This document shows, in pieces, positions 24,111 through 33,565 of a stretch of 64,000 nucleotides of DNA (position 1 is the first letter of the stretch; the number at the start of each line of letters is the position of its first letter). The stretch comes from Acidaminobacter sp. Lineage in GTDB: Bacteria > Bacillota > Clostridia > Peptostreptococcales > Acidaminobacteraceae. The stretch covers positions 1 through 64,000 of the forward strand of contig NZ_JAOTSB010000015.1 in the NCBI RefSeq assembly GCF_030247605.1, in the 5' to 3' direction. The notes below the pieces were generated by a model. The model did no database searches. It saw only the letters and a program-made list of their open reading frames with translations, and was not told where the DNA came from. Position numbers and translations under genes: made by a program.

Positions 24111-25160
24111 CTACATTCCCATAGACATAGAAAAAGCAGGAGACTCTTCCTCCTGCTGAATTTCTTCAATGACTACATATTCTGTTTGATTTATTACTGA
24201 TGCACTAGGTTCAATGAGCTCTAGCTCCTTTTTCTTTCGAAGTCTTTCTTTCTGTGCAATGGCCTGTTCTGGGGATTTCCATGCGATGTTCCCTTCAAGA
24301 TGATCTAACAGATGCTTTCGTGCTGTTTTAAATTCATCTCCGATAAGACCAAGGCGAAGTAGCCAAACACGGAACGTATATTTCTCATTGTCTGATACCG
24401 TTTTGATAGGACTCGCTGAGCGTTGATTGTAAGCTTGGGCTGTAATTGCCATGCAGAACTGAACATAAGCTTTCGCCTTACCTGCATGAAGAGCTCCATT
24501 AAACGCTCTGAATTCAATCGTTCCCTTTTGAAAGACAGAATGAAGATTAAGGCAGTGATACCTACTGTCATGATAATGCTGATAGCTGCCATCGTTCCCC
24601 TTGTACCAAAGGTTCTGCAACTGACTTATAGTTTTAGGCTTATGGCGGTTCATGCTTTCGAGAAACTCTGAATCGATTTTCTTGCAATATCGCCGTTCTC
24701 TCTGTGAATCCACTTGTAAAGCACGGTAGACCATGTCTTCTTTCGAAGCAATAATATTCACCAAATTTCTGAGCTGATACGCTTCAAAGGGTGCTGCATT
24801 GATGTGAATATGAATGCCACATGATTTGTTACTGAAAGCCCCTGCCTCTCTAAGCACTCGGATCATCTCCTGAATCTTTTCAATGTCCTCATACCTACAA
24901 ATCGGACTTACCAGTTCAACACTGTAATCTCGGTCGGCAATCTGCTTGCGGTTCCCCACTTTTTTCTGGCACTGAATGCTGGCATCACTGACCAGTTTCC
25001 ACTTTCTGTTTTCACTATCAGCTACAGTATAAGTGCCATACCCACCTCCCTCATAATCTGTATAGCCGCCAAGATATTCTGAAAGCACCTCGGCAGCTCT
25101 TTGTCTTGTAATGCCCGTCATTTCAATTTCAATTCCAAATTTCTGATCTCGTAGGTCCAT
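24111..25160 (-). CDS. Amidoligase (COOH-NH2 ligase family) with Met-rich tail
   Basis: A 349-residue protein of the glutamine-synthetase-like amidoligase family. Metal and nucleotide motifs are visible: FGIEIEMTG (8-16), KLVSDASI, ELVSP, CGIHIHINA and GTIEFRAFNG. It should form an amide bond between a carboxylate and an amine, as proposed for this family. The C-terminus is Glu/Gln-rich and ends AFSMSMGM, one of the shared tails. GGCGGTG precedes the ATG. Pairing with the downstream cyclotransferase gene matches a published association of amidoligases with AIG2-like proteins. The substrate is unknown. Confidence 0.8.
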   Translation of the reverse strand: MDLRDQKFGIEIEMTGITRQRAAEVLSEYLGGYTDYEGGGYGTYTVADSENRKWKLVSDASIQCQKKVGNRKQIADRDYSVELVSPICRYEDIEKIQEMIRVLREAGAFSNKSCGIHIHINAAPFEAYQLRNLVNIIASKEDMVYRALQVDSQRERRYCKKIDSEFLESMNRHKPKTISQLQNLWYKGNDGSYQHYHDSRYHCLNLHSVFQKGTIEFRAFNGALHAGKAKAYVQFCMAITAQAYNQRSASPIKTVSDNEKYTFRVWLLRLGLIGDEFKTARKHLLDHLEGNIAWKSPEQAIAQKERLRKKKELELIEPSASVINQTEYVVIEEIQQEEESPAFSMSMGM

Positions 25161-25172
25161 GAAGTCACCGCC

Positions 25173-25661
25173 TTACCATGTTCGGTGATCATTGATTGTT
25201 CCTTTGATTCCATCAACTTTTAGAAGCTTTCCTACTTCTTCAAACAGATTTAGCAGCTTTTCTCTTCGGTAAGGATCAATTAACTCATCACGGCAACTAG
25301 CATTCAAATGATTCAGCTGTTTTACAACCTGTTGAACTTCAACTTCAAGTTCAAGTTGCCTATAGCCAAGGCCCTTACTTTGATTAATGAAACTGCTCAA
25401 GATCTGATCGAATCTTTCAATGTCATCAATTGAATAACAATAATAGGCTTCGAAAGGATTATCATAGATTTCTCCATCCATGCATCTTCTGATCTGGCCA
25501 ATAAGCCTTTGCCGTTCTTCAGTCTCTGCTTTTATATATTGCTCCATTAGGCATAGCAGATCGTTTACTTGATCTGGTGTATAGGTAATGCAAGCTTTCA
25601 TGTCAGCAATGATATCGTCCTTCTTCTTTCTAAGTTCCACTAGATTTCTCTGGGTATTCAT
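25173..25661 (-). CDS. Uncharacterised helical protein next to VirB4
   Basis: A 162-residue protein of mainly helical composition, without a recognisable domain. Residues 1-60 and 90-160 could be coiled coil (LRKKKDDIIADM; LELEVEVQQVVKQLNHL). Its ATG overlaps the virB4 stop codon by one base, so it is translated with virB4. No membrane segment is seen. It may be a cytoplasmic partner of the ATPase or of the amidoligase system; neither is shown. Confidence 0.6.
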   Translation of the reverse strand: MNTQRNLVELRKKKDDIIADMKACITYTPDQVNDLLCLMEQYIKAETEERQRLIGQIRRCMDGEIYDNPFEAYYCYSIDDIERFDQILSSFINQSKGLGYRQLELEVEVQQVVKQLNHLNASCRDELIDPYRREKLLNLFEEVGKLLKVDGIKGTINDHRTW

Positions 25662-27490
25662 TATCTTCCACCTGCCTTTCCAAACAGTTTTTCTTTATAT
25701 GCCGGGGCATGTACGGCAAGGTTATATCGTTCGTTCCCACACTTATATAAGCAGACACCACGTTGAGGGAACTTAATGAGGTTGTACTCTGATTCTTCTA
25801 ACTGCAAGGTGTCCATGTAAAACTGCTTGTCGATATTGCCAGCATTAAATAAAAACGCATGCGTTGGGATGGAAAACAGCGGTTTTGTCAGTTCTCTAAT
25901 CCCTTCGATATTGAAATCTTCAAGGTTTTGAGAACTTAGAATAACCGATGATTCTTTCTTACGCACACGTTTCATAAAGTTTCTTATATATTCAATTGCA
26001 GTGAGATTGGTCAGGAACAGATAGAGTTCATCTATCCCGGCAGCTGTATTGCCTTCCGTCAAAAGTTTGTCGCTCATGAAGGACAGTATGTTGAAAAGCA
26101 AAGCATTTTTCACATTTTTACTTGCTTGAAGTAGACCTTTCACACCAAACACTATGAAGCGATTCGATGAGATGTTGGTGTGTCCATTAAAGAATTTGCT
26201 TTCAGCCCCCTGACACATGGAGTGGAGCCCAAGGAGTATTTCTTGAAGCAGTTCTGTCGTGTACAGTTGAAATTTGCCTTTATCATAGTTTTGATATTCT
26301 TCTTCAATCAACTGATAAAGATCTGATAGGATTGGATAGTCATTGGAGCTTAAGCTTTTAAAATTGGTATTGTCACTGATGTTCCACTTGCTATATAGCT
26401 TGCCAAGCATAATTTCAATGACATCAATATGCTTATCATCAAAATCCTTATAGCATCTAAAGAAGTCTTTTAAGAATGAAATATGCTGACTGAGTTTTGT
26501 TGCCTGTCTAAAAGAAATGGGTGCATCCTTATCTTGTGGCGATCCACCCTCATCCCATGTTTTGGGTTCAAGCGGATTGATCATGTACTCACCAGACATC
26601 AAATCTACAAAGCATCCACCGATGTTATCAGCGAGCTCCACATACTCATGCTCAGGATCAAGGCAGATGACATTCTTGCCTGATTCCAAAATGTTGCACA
26701 AAATGAGTTTCAAGAGATAGCTCTTGCCCTGCCCGGAGTTCCCCAAGATGAGGATACACGGATTGGTTTTGTCATCATCTCTCTTGTCAAAATCTACAAT
26801 GACATTGGATCCATATTTGTCTCTGCCTAAATAAAAGCCATTACTATCGGTCTTCCCCGAATAGTTGAAGGGATATAAATTGGCGACTGATGATGCCGGA
26901 AGCACCCTTTCATACTGACAGCCGAACACATTTCTACCCGTTGGCCCAACACACATCAAACCCTGCTGCTGTCTAAGCATCAACCGATCCACATTCAATT
27001 TGCTCCTTACGAGCTCAGTCAGAACATCCGTCTGCAAGAGCTTTAAGCCATCCATATCACTAGCAGTAAGTTCAATATAAACAGCACAGTGAATCAGTGG
27101 TTCTCTATTTCGATGCATGGTAGATACCAAGGTAACCACATCTTGAAGGTTGCTTACGGCTGTGACGGTTTGCTGAAGATCATTCGTGCTTGTGGAATGC
27201 ATTCGGTTCTTGTTGGCTGCATTATGAATGATTTTCTTTTCCTCTGTTGTTGTCACCTGTCTTGTATAGATACGTAATGTAACGCCATCTTTCTCTCCCA
27301 AGTGTCTAAGAATTGCTTGCTCATTGGTGCTTGTCGGATACTCTCGAAGTGCCCAAACACAGCGGAATGTGTTGCCGCAGATGAAATGGTCCACGTTGAA
27401 TTTGATGACTGATGGAGCAATCATGTCGACAAAGGCTTTTATTTTTTCACTATCATAACTGGACAACTTCTCACTTCTTTTTTTACTCAC
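25661..27490 (-). CDS. VirB4/TraC-type secretion ATPase (motor part)
   Basis: A 609-residue ATPase of the type IV secretion system. The Walker A box GNSGQGKS spans residues 250-257, and a Walker B region (AAGIDELYLFL) lies near residue 470. ILSSQNLEDFN further on is the usual motif of VirB4 ATPases. The GTG start overlaps the upstream gene by eight bases. The N-terminal domain of VirB4 appears to be on a separate gene directly upstream, so the protein is split relative to the canonical single chain. Confidence 0.9.
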   Translation of the reverse strand: MSKKRSEKLSSYDSEKIKAFVDMIAPSVIKFNVDHFICGNTFRCVWALREYPTSTNEQAILRHLGEKDGVTLRIYTRQVTTTEEKKIIHNAANKNRMHSTSTNDLQQTVTAVSNLQDVVTLVSTMHRNREPLIHCAVYIELTASDMDGLKLLQTDVLTELVRSKLNVDRLMLRQQQGLMCVGPTGRNVFGCQYERVLPASSVANLYPFNYSGKTDSNGFYLGRDKYGSNVIVDFDKRDDDKTNPCILILGNSGQGKSYLLKLILCNILESGKNVICLDPEHEYVELADNIGGCFVDLMSGEYMINPLEPKTWDEGGSPQDKDAPISFRQATKLSQHISFLKDFFRCYKDFDDKHIDVIEIMLGKLYSKWNISDNTNFKSLSSNDYPILSDLYQLIEEEYQNYDKGKFQLYTTELLQEILLGLHSMCQGAESKFFNGHTNISSNRFIVFGVKGLLQASKNVKNALLFNILSFMSDKLLTEGNTAAGIDELYLFLTNLTAIEYIRNFMKRVRKKESSVILSSQNLEDFNIEGIRELTKPLFSIPTHAFLFNAGNIDKQFYMDTLQLEESEYNLIKFPQRGVCLYKCGNERYNLAVHAPAYKEKLFGKAGGR

Positions 27491-28103
27491 CGATAATCAC
27501 CCACCTTTCGCCATCATAATCCTCAAACTTCTCAGTCGTTACATTCTGCTCGTAGTAGACTCCGAGTAATCGCTTTATGTCAGCATTGTCTGCTCGTCTT
27601 GCAGTAAAGCCTTGATCCTTAAGGCTTTTTTCAATTCTTGATAGATATGGAAACACATCTGAAGTATTATCTTTCTGACCTTTCTCATCGCCTCTGTTTA
27701 ATCTAATAATAATTAGAAACTCCCTAGCAGTAGCCATTTGAACCTGCATTCGGTCGAGATTCGTACTGTCCATTTGAAGTAGTTTTCTAATCACTGGATT
27801 TGATTCTTCTTCCATTCTTTTTTTCAGGTATTGCTTGTTTTCATCAAAGTTCTCTTTCGAGTTTAGACAAAGCATTTCAATCTCAGCAATTCCTTTAAGC
27901 ACAGTCATGAGGGCATAGATCCTTGCACTGACTGTTGATTCAGATAAAACAGAAATGTTTGTTGGATGAATGATGAAATAGACTAGTTCCCCATATGCCG
28001 TTTTAATGCTATAGTCCGTGATTTCATTAATCCCTATGAGCTCCCTAGTAGACTGCTTTTGTTTTTCTTTCTGACGATTATTTTTCAAATCTACAACCTC
28101 CAT
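27483..28103 (-). CDS. VirB4 N-terminal-domain-like protein
   Basis: A 206-residue protein, ELIGINEITDYSIKTAYGEL, then FIIHPTNISVLSE and KGIAEIEMLCLNSK, that resembles the N-terminal domain of TraC/VirB4. No membrane segments or nucleotide motif are present. It overlaps both neighbours by 8-13 bases, which means tight translational coupling with the VirB3-like and VirB4 proteins. A split VirB4 is known in Firmicutes ICEs, so this is a domain separation, not decay. Confidence 0.75.
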   Translation of the reverse strand: MEVVDLKNNRQKEKQKQSTRELIGINEITDYSIKTAYGELVYFIIHPTNISVLSESTVSARIYALMTVLKGIAEIEMLCLNSKENFDENKQYLKKRMEEESNPVIRKLLQMDSTNLDRMQVQMATAREFLIIIRLNRGDEKGQKDNTSDVFPYLSRIEKSLKDQGFTARRADNADIKRLLGVYYEQNVTTEKFEDYDGERWVIIGE

Positions 28104-28348
28104 TCATACATTTGCTGCTTTAAAATAAAAAAGGCACAAGCATAACAGATAAAATCCAAAATACTCGTGTCCTCAAATCGGATTGCTAAAAAGGCATAAA
28201 CTGCTGTTAACACTATAGGAAGCAGGATTCCAGTCTGTGAAAGCGCAAATACAGATATCAGAAGTCCCACTCCAATAATGCCTATATCTTTTAGTTCCCA
28301 AAGCCAAAGTGTGGCTTTAGCTTTCAGGTTGTCAGGGTACATGTACAT
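28091..28348 (-). CDS. VirB3/PrgI-like membrane protein
   Basis: An 85-residue protein with two hydrophobic segments (about residues 22-40 and 42-60) and the N-terminal YPDNLKAKATLWLWELKD typical of PrgI/TcpE-type VirB3 homologues. Its position before virB4 is that of VirB3 in T4SS operons. It likely sits in the inner membrane ring and contacts VirB4. AGGTGGTC-type sites are absent; the ATG has TGAGGAG-like bases in the gap ahead. Confidence 0.75.
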   Translation of the reverse strand: MYMYPDNLKAKATLWLWELKDIGIIGVGLLISVFALSQTGILLPIVLTAVYAFLAIRFEDTSILDFICYACAFFILKQQMYEWRL

Positions 28349-28367
28349 CTATCACTCCTCCTCTTTT

Positions 28368-29270
28368 TTATTTTGGTATAGCCTGTGCTATCGTTCTAGT
28401 TGTATTAACGGCTGCTTGAGCGGTGTAAACCGCACTCATCACATTGGCTTTTGTTGATGTATCTAGACCAAAGGCACCCGCGATTCTTGGTACTTCTCCA
28501 GCTGATAACATGAGTCCAAGACCGAGGAGCGCGTTATCTTTTACCACCATTAGCCCTGCAGTCAGTATTGTTGCCTGCAAAAAAGTCGTGAGGCACAGAC
28601 CAATGATTTGCTTTATCCACTGAATAAATCCATCTATATATCCTCTTGGCACCGAGAACATATAAAGACTTCCTACAGCTATCTGTATGAGCAGGATTCC
28701 ACCTCTTTTAAGGTTTGCAAAGAACACTTTCACGACTGCATATCCCATGAGGATAATAATAAAAAGAGCCATAATAGGACTCGTTATCGTAGAAAGTCCA
28801 CCGAAAACACCTGAACTGCCTACGCTTGAAACATCACTGATGTTTCCCAGTTCCCCAATAATTGCATTTGCAAGATCTCCAACGCCGCTATTGTGACCCG
28901 TAATGCCTGCAGTTAAACTGCTTTGTAGCGTTACTGATAGCTTGTAGAGTTCAATCGGTACAGTTGTGAAAAGACTCACTGCCATAAATCCTTTGATGGC
29001 ATTAAGCGCAGCATCTTTGACACTTCCTCTTCCTGATTGATACTCAATTCCTGTTTCAAAGCAAGACACAACTAACCCCACCACATACAGTATCCAAGCA
29101 AGATAAGTAAAAAAAAGCACAATGCTTTGCACCCATGTCATATCAAAAAGCTCAACACCCATGTTGCCCATCTGGGCAAAGAAATCTCCCAGAAAACCAA
29201 CGAGGTGACCATAGAACCAGTCAATAATCTGATCCATGACATCACCCATTACAAAATCCCAAATAAACAT
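28368..29270 (-). CDS. VirB6/TrbL-like polytopic membrane protein
   Basis: A 300-residue protein with six to eight predicted membrane segments: about 48-72, 95-115, 160-185, 195-215, 225-250. It ends with a Gly/Ala-rich soluble tail. The pattern matches VirB6/TrbL proteins (often annotated DUF6045 in Clostridia) that form the channel base of the T4SS. It lies directly upstream of the VirB3-like gene, as in other ICE operons. Confidence 0.8.
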   Translation of the reverse strand: MFIWDFVMGDVMDQIIDWFYGHLVGFLGDFFAQMGNMGVELFDMTWVQSIVLFFTYLAWILYVVGLVVSCFETGIEYQSGRGSVKDAALNAIKGFMAVSLFTTVPIELYKLSVTLQSSLTAGITGHNSGVGDLANAIIGELGNISDVSSVGSSGVFGGLSTITSPIMALFIIILMGYAVVKVFFANLKRGGILLIQIAVGSLYMFSVPRGYIDGFIQWIKQIIGLCLTTFLQATILTAGLMVVKDNALLGLGLMLSAGEVPRIAGAFGLDTSTKANVMSAVYTAQAAVNTTRTIAQAIPK

Positions 29271-29300
29271 TTGACAGCAACCTCCTTTCCATCAAAGTGA

Positions 29301-29330
29301 AAAGGCATGCCGTTTTTATCACGACATGCC
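29301..29330 (-). terminator. Short hairpin with T-run
   Basis: GGCATG and CATGCC arms (29304-29309, 29325-29330), with CGT/ACG inside. On the minus strand it is followed by CTTTTC. It lies between the LPD16-like gene and virB6. Confidence 0.45.
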
Positions 29331-29338
29331 TCTCTTTA

Positions 29339-29776
29339 TTACATTTGTTGATTTAGAGAATAACTGTTTTTTATCTCCTGTGTCTGCTCTTTGAATAGCT
29401 CAGCATAGTCACTCACTGATTCAGCCATTACTTTGTAATCAGAATTTGTTGGCTCGTAGGCATACCACTCCACTTTTTCGTTATAAATCCAGACGTATGG
29501 CTCTATTCCATCTCTAAAGTTAGGATTGTTGAGTTTTTTCTTTCCCCAAACATCTGAAAACTTCAAAGTGAGTGTGTCAATGACGCCATCATTTTTATCA
29601 ATGACTGTCGCCTTGATTCCCTCATATTTCTGATAGGTACCTAGAGTAACAAATTCAAGTTTCATTCTAGTTTTCTCACCCAAAGTACCATAGCAGGCTT
29701 TTCCTATGAATTTGACATCATCGAATGCGTGATCCTTTGCGAAAAATCTTTTTAGTTCCTGTTCAAAAAAGTTCAT
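29339..29776 (-). CDS. LPD16-like protein
   Basis: A 145-residue protein. Key blocks are FIGKACYGTLGEKTRMKLEF and VIDTLTLKFSDVWGKKKLNN, then PNFRDGIEPYVWIYN. These resemble the large-polyvalent-protein-associated domain 16, from memory. The ATG at 29776 is eight bases from GGAGG. Such domains are found in ICE and phage proteins that may be delivered with the DNA. It ends SLNQQM, only a weak match to the Met-rich tails. Confidence 0.6.
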   Translation of the reverse strand: MNFFEQELKRFFAKDHAFDDVKFIGKACYGTLGEKTRMKLEFVTLGTYQKYEGIKATVIDKNDGVIDTLTLKFSDVWGKKKLNNPNFRDGIEPYVWIYNEKVEWYAYEPTNSDYKVMAESVSDYAELFKEQTQEIKNSYSLNQQM

Positions 29777-29788
29777 AGACAAGGCCTC

Positions 29789-30130
29789 CTATATCCCAAG
29801 TATTTTCCAAATATATGTTGGGGCAGTTAATGTGAAAACAAGACACGCAAATAAAATGGCCGGCGCTGCCCATTCAAATTGTCCGTGTTTCCGATAGTCA
29901 AAGTATGCCATCCCAAGTTTAGCAAAGAAAAAAACCGCTAGAATAAGGTCGATTGCCGGAAAGACTACCTTGTTCACAACGGTTTTGATTTGCCCAGAGG
30001 CATCAGTCCAAGTGCTCTCAATTGCTCCTGCAACATCTCCAGTACCACCTGCAAAGGCTGTGGTACTAAACATTAATGTCAGCAGTAATACCATGCAGAT
30101 AATCACTGCTATTTTTTTATATTTTTTCAT
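29789..30130 (-). CDS. VirB2-like pilin candidate (DUF3852-type)
   Basis: A 113-residue protein with a cleavable signal peptide (residues 1-27, ending TAFAGG) and two hydrophobic segments (about 52-72 and 88-110) joined by a short basic loop. That topology is the one of VirB2-type T4SS pilins or scaffold subunits. It matches what I recall as DUF3852 in Clostridial ICEs. GAGGTGG precedes the ATG. Confidence 0.7.
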   Translation of the reverse strand: MKKYKKIAVIICMVLLLTLMFSTTAFAGGTGDVAGAIESTWTDASGQIKTVVNKVVFPAIDLILAVFFFAKLGMAYFDYRKHGQFEWAAPAILFACLVFTLTAPTYIWKILGI

Positions 30131-30158
30131 TTAGATTTTCCACCTCTCTTGTTTTTAA

Positions 30159-31901
30159 CTAAGGTTTTAGCGGTGCAATGTGCCAGTCATTCCAAAGGTT
30201 GCCCCTGATTGTTAACGAGTCCATTAGGTTCATGGATAACATCCCAACAGGAGTCCATGCATCGATGACCCAAGTATTCACTGTGTAGTTTCCATCAGGC
30301 ATCCATATAGGTGTGAAGTGTGTTCGGTTATTGTAAGTGCTATATGGATTCCTCTTATACTCAAATCTTGCCGTTGATCCACTTTGAATTTTTTCAAGTA
30401 GCCTCCAGTAAGTTTTGTACTGAAACTCTGGAAAATAAGCCACTGCATTCTGAGGATGTGTGATTGCGGTGCTTTGGTTACTGATGATTGATGCAGTTAC
30501 AGATTCATTGATTCCGTATCCACTTTTCATTGTTCTGCCATTTGCGGTTGGGTTTTTACTGTCGCATTTGATACTCATGTTCGATGAAAAAGTAGCATAA
30601 TATTGATCAAGGTTAAATTCCCACCATCCTCGATCAACCCAATTGGATACCCAATAACTACTCGAGTGCGAGTGTCCCTCGCTATCCGTCCATGAGTCTC
30701 TCTCCCAATGACCTTCATCGACCCAGTATGCAAACCACCAAGGGCGCCAAATACTCCAATCTGCCCTTGTCATTTCTTGTCTTGCAGGTACTGATGAAAA
30801 TGTGAACTCATCGTTCCTATCATCTGCTACAGGATTTGGTGGCGGATTCTTATCAAGGTCAATGATTTTAACATGAATCGTTGATTTCGAAGTATTTCCG
30901 GGACCACTTACAGTTACTTGTATGGTCATGTTATTTGGTTCTAAAGGCGTCCTCCATTTGACCCATGCCAATTGTGAATCACCACTCGGATAAAATACAT
31001 TTCCAACGTTATAGGTAGTTCCTTCAATGCTAAAACTGACCCGCGTTGGGTGATCTGGATCCGATTGACCACCACTAACTGTAACCGCTGTGATGACATC
31101 AGTGTTGACTCGGTATTCATAATCATTAGCACTTACTACTGGTGCTTCGGTTGGCTCATCCTTATACCTGACTAAACCAAGTCCTAATGAGGATTTAATA
31201 TTTGCATTTGTAGCTGGTGTTGTCGTGCTACCACTCCACGCAGGATATCCTAAATCCGCAACTTCTAAGAACATGGCTAGTGGCAAGTTTTTATGAGTCA
31301 ACGAGACCATACGTTTTCTTAGTAAACCGTTTACTTTCTCATCATACATGGCGGCTTCAGTCGCAGTAGTTGCAATCATAACCCCTTCAAATTTGTAATA
31401 TGCCATCGGTTCAAGGAGTAATTTATAATCGCCACTGACTAAAACGTCATAGTTCATACCTGTCTGATTGGTAATCAACTTGACTAGATACTCCGAACAG
31501 AAGTATTTTTTAATAGCTGTTATATTATTTTTTCCGCTCGTACTGATAATCTTAGGCATGCTCAGAGATGGTTTCACACTAGTATATCCACCTTTTACTG
31601 GCGACAGTGCTCTACCGCTACTGTATTGGACTTTACTCACTTTACCAAAGTGATAAATGGACGCACTGGGTTGCTTGTTTGTAATATCAATCGGTGTAGT
31701 TACAACTGCGTGATCACTGCTACGAACAACAGTAACCCTAACGCCTTCATTCCCGGGATTCCATACGTTGGTACTTGTTCCCGAACCCATGTCTCCACCA
31801 CCTGTATCGATGTTTCCGTCCCCATCAGCAAATGCATTCACTGGTACCAATAGACTGAATATCATCAGAATCATCAAAACGCTTGTAGCTATTTTTTTCA
31901 T
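30159..31901 (-). CDS. Secreted surface protein of the T4SS locus
   Basis: A 580-residue secreted protein with a signal peptide (MKKIATSVLMILMIFSLLVP, then NAFADG). A Gly/Asp-rich linker and a possible Ig-like domain follow (about 260-350). The C-terminal third is very rich in Trp (SIWRPWWFAYWVDEGHWERD) and Tyr. I choose the ATG at 31901 with AAAGGAG. No LPxTG anchor or transmembrane end is visible, so it may be retained by binding. It could be an adhesin or a surface part of the conjugation machine. No family name is certain. Confidence 0.65.
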   Translation of the reverse strand: MKKIATSVLMILMIFSLLVPVNAFADGDGNIDTGGGDMGSGTSTNVWNPGNEGVRVTVVRSSDHAVVTTPIDITNKQPSASIYHFGKVSKVQYSSGRALSPVKGGYTSVKPSLSMPKIISTSGKNNITAIKKYFCSEYLVKLITNQTGMNYDVLVSGDYKLLLEPMAYYKFEGVMIATTATEAAMYDEKVNGLLRKRMVSLTHKNLPLAMFLEVADLGYPAWSGSTTTPATNANIKSSLGLGLVRYKDEPTEAPVVSANDYEYRVNTDVITAVTVSGGQSDPDHPTRVSFSIEGTTYNVGNVFYPSGDSQLAWVKWRTPLEPNNMTIQVTVSGPGNTSKSTIHVKIIDLDKNPPPNPVADDRNDEFTFSSVPARQEMTRADWSIWRPWWFAYWVDEGHWERDSWTDSEGHSHSSSYWVSNWVDRGWWEFNLDQYYATFSSNMSIKCDSKNPTANGRTMKSGYGINESVTASIISNQSTAITHPQNAVAYFPEFQYKTYWRLLEKIQSGSTARFEYKRNPYSTYNNRTHFTPIWMPDGNYTVNTWVIDAWTPVGMLSMNLMDSLTIRGNLWNDWHIAPLKP

Positions 31902-31964
31902 TTGTGCTCCTTTCTGCAAAAGAAAAAGCACCGCTATATGCAGTGCCCTCATTTGCTACTATTC

Positions 31965-32522
31965 TTAATCCATCGATCCAACTTCTTTGTTGATATCTCC
32001 ATCGCTTTCTCCGTTAATCACTTGATTCGCTCCACCATCTGGCACACTATCAAATCCAGGTAATCCACCAGAAGGTTTCTGTTCCGTAGTCGTTACCGGT
32101 TTATTTGGCTTTGGTGTTGTAGTCGTTGTAGGATTCTTATCTTCTGATTTTGGTGGATCTACTTTTTCGCCGTCAGGCTTTTGTGTCGGATCAGTCAGTT
32201 GTTCTTCAGTATAAGTTGGTTTATCGGGAACATCACCTTGAATTTTTTGGTCTGTTCCTGTATCGTCTGCACCACTATCCACTTGAGTTTCTTTTGGCAC
32301 TTCGATTGGCTCGACCTTGACCTCGTCATTTTTATTTGTTTCTACACCATTTGGATTTTCTACGACAACTTCACTGATTTCAGTGTTTTGTGCTTTATTG
32401 ACCTCCTCGGCCACTGGTGCTTCCGTAAATCTAGCCCCGATCATCACAATAAGTGCCACGCTGATCACAAGACCGCAAGCCAGTACTACTCTTTTCTTCG
32501 TTTTATCATTCATATTTTTCAT
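31965..32522 (-). CDS. Membrane-anchored Pro/Thr-rich stalk protein (DUF6550-like)
   Basis: A 185-residue protein with one N-terminal membrane segment (about residues 12-32) followed by an extended acidic and Pro/Thr-rich region (NPTTTTTPKPNKPVTTTEQK). It has the composition of a spacer that crosses the cell wall. AAGGAGG precedes the ATG at 32522; earlier codons lack a site. Its place between the Tad-like genes and the T4SS surface protein suggests a bridging or wall-spanning role, which is inference. Confidence 0.65.
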   Translation of the reverse strand: MKNMNDKTKKRVVLACGLVISVALIVMIGARFTEAPVAEEVNKAQNTEISEVVVENPNGVETNKNDEVKVEPIEVPKETQVDSGADDTGTDQKIQGDVPDKPTYTEEQLTDPTQKPDGEKVDPPKSEDKNPTTTTTPKPNKPVTTTEQKPSGGLPGFDSVPDGGANQVINGESDGDINKEVGSMD

Positions 32523-32622
32523 GAGAAATGCCTCCTTAATTTTTAAAGTATTGTCCCTCTTAAACCTCACCCTAGCACAAGCTTTTTGAACAGTCTACTA
32601 TAATTTGACAAGTTCTTAGAGT

Positions 32623-33165
32623 CTAAAATTTTGGGGTATAACCAGCGCTGTTTTTGACCTTAATTATCATGGGTGGCAGAAGTTTTCCACCAAATGATAC
32701 AGGTACTTCAAGCATGATGGAACTATCCACATTAAACCTTTGCTGATGGATATCTCCGCTAGCCAGTGGCGCATTTTGAATATCAACGTTCAAATCCCAT
32801 ATTTTGAACTCTGTTTTACCTTCGTTGGTTATTTTTATATGGTCATAGCCAAGTTGATTCAAACCGAGAATGCCATCTAATCGATCATAAATATCCCCAT
32901 AATCGAAGGACTCTTCAAAATCCGAATCAATAGGTTGATACCCACCTGAGTACCCTTCACGAACACCATGATATACATCGTCATAATTGTCACTGACTGT
33001 TGAAATAACAGCTGACTGAAGTGCATCACGGACACCTTGTGCAACAATCATGAGCCTGAAATATTCAGAGATTCCAGTGAAAATCATAACCAAGCACAGC
33101 GTGATGGCAACTGCCAGTGGAAAACCACTGCCCCTGTTGTTTGACAGTACTCTTTTCACTTCCAA
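32623..33165 (-). CDS. TadE/TadF-like pseudopilin
   Basis: A 180-residue protein with a short basic leader ending NNRG, followed by SGFPLAVAITLCLVMIF (one hydrophobic helix) and a soluble domain. The leader and helix resemble a prepilin cleaved after Gly. It follows a related DUF4320-type protein and precedes the stalk protein. TadE/F-like proteins are minor pilins of Tad systems. The start codon is TTG. Confidence 0.65.
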   Translation of the reverse strand: MEVKRVLSNNRGSGFPLAVAITLCLVMIFTGISEYFRLMIVAQGVRDALQSAVISTVSDNYDDVYHGVREGYSGGYQPIDSDFEESFDYGDIYDRLDGILGLNQLGYDHIKITNEGKTEFKIWDLNVDIQNAPLASGDIHQQRFNVDSSIMLEVPVSFGGKLLPPMIIKVKNSAGYTPKF

Positions 33166-33551
33166 TAAACTTCCCCCTTTCCTGCAGCATCAGCTCTGAG
33201 GGTAATCGGGAAAGATCCAAAACCGTCGAACAGTCCTATGTTAATCGGATAAGTCACAGTCACTGTTATTTCCTCGTTGAGCTGAATCTGACCTGATTTT
33301 GACCATACAATCGTTGGGATAATTCCAGTTTTTTCTCTTAAAATCAGTTCTCTTTGGGTAGTTTCTGTTCCCACTCTTCCAGCAATTTCTGCTTCTCTCA
33401 TTAGCTCTACGGCAAAGGTGTCCACCTGCTGTTTGATGATGTAGGCAGGAAATACCTTAACCGCTAGCGCAATCACGAGCATTGCACAAAGGACAAGTAC
33501 TACCACATCAATGTATCCTTCACCACGGTTGCTTTTTAATAAATGCTTCAC
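33156..33551 (-). CDS. TadE-like pseudopilin (DUF4320-type)
   Basis: A 131-residue protein. The leader KSNRGEGYIDVVVLVLCAML has the same RG-EGYID block as two pilin-like proteins of this locus and continues into a hydrophobic helix and a beta-rich domain (TVTVTYPINIGLFDGFGS). A GTG start with GGAGGAGG upstream fits. It is the second minor pilin-like gene and overlaps the next by ten bases. Confidence 0.7.
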   Translation of the reverse strand: MKHLLKSNRGEGYIDVVVLVLCAMLVIALAVKVFPAYIIKQQVDTFAVELMREAEIAGRVGTETTQRELILREKTGIIPTIVWSKSGQIQLNEEITVTVTYPINIGLFDGFGSFPITLRADAAGKGEVYWK

Positions 33552-33565
33552 ACGATACCTCCTCC

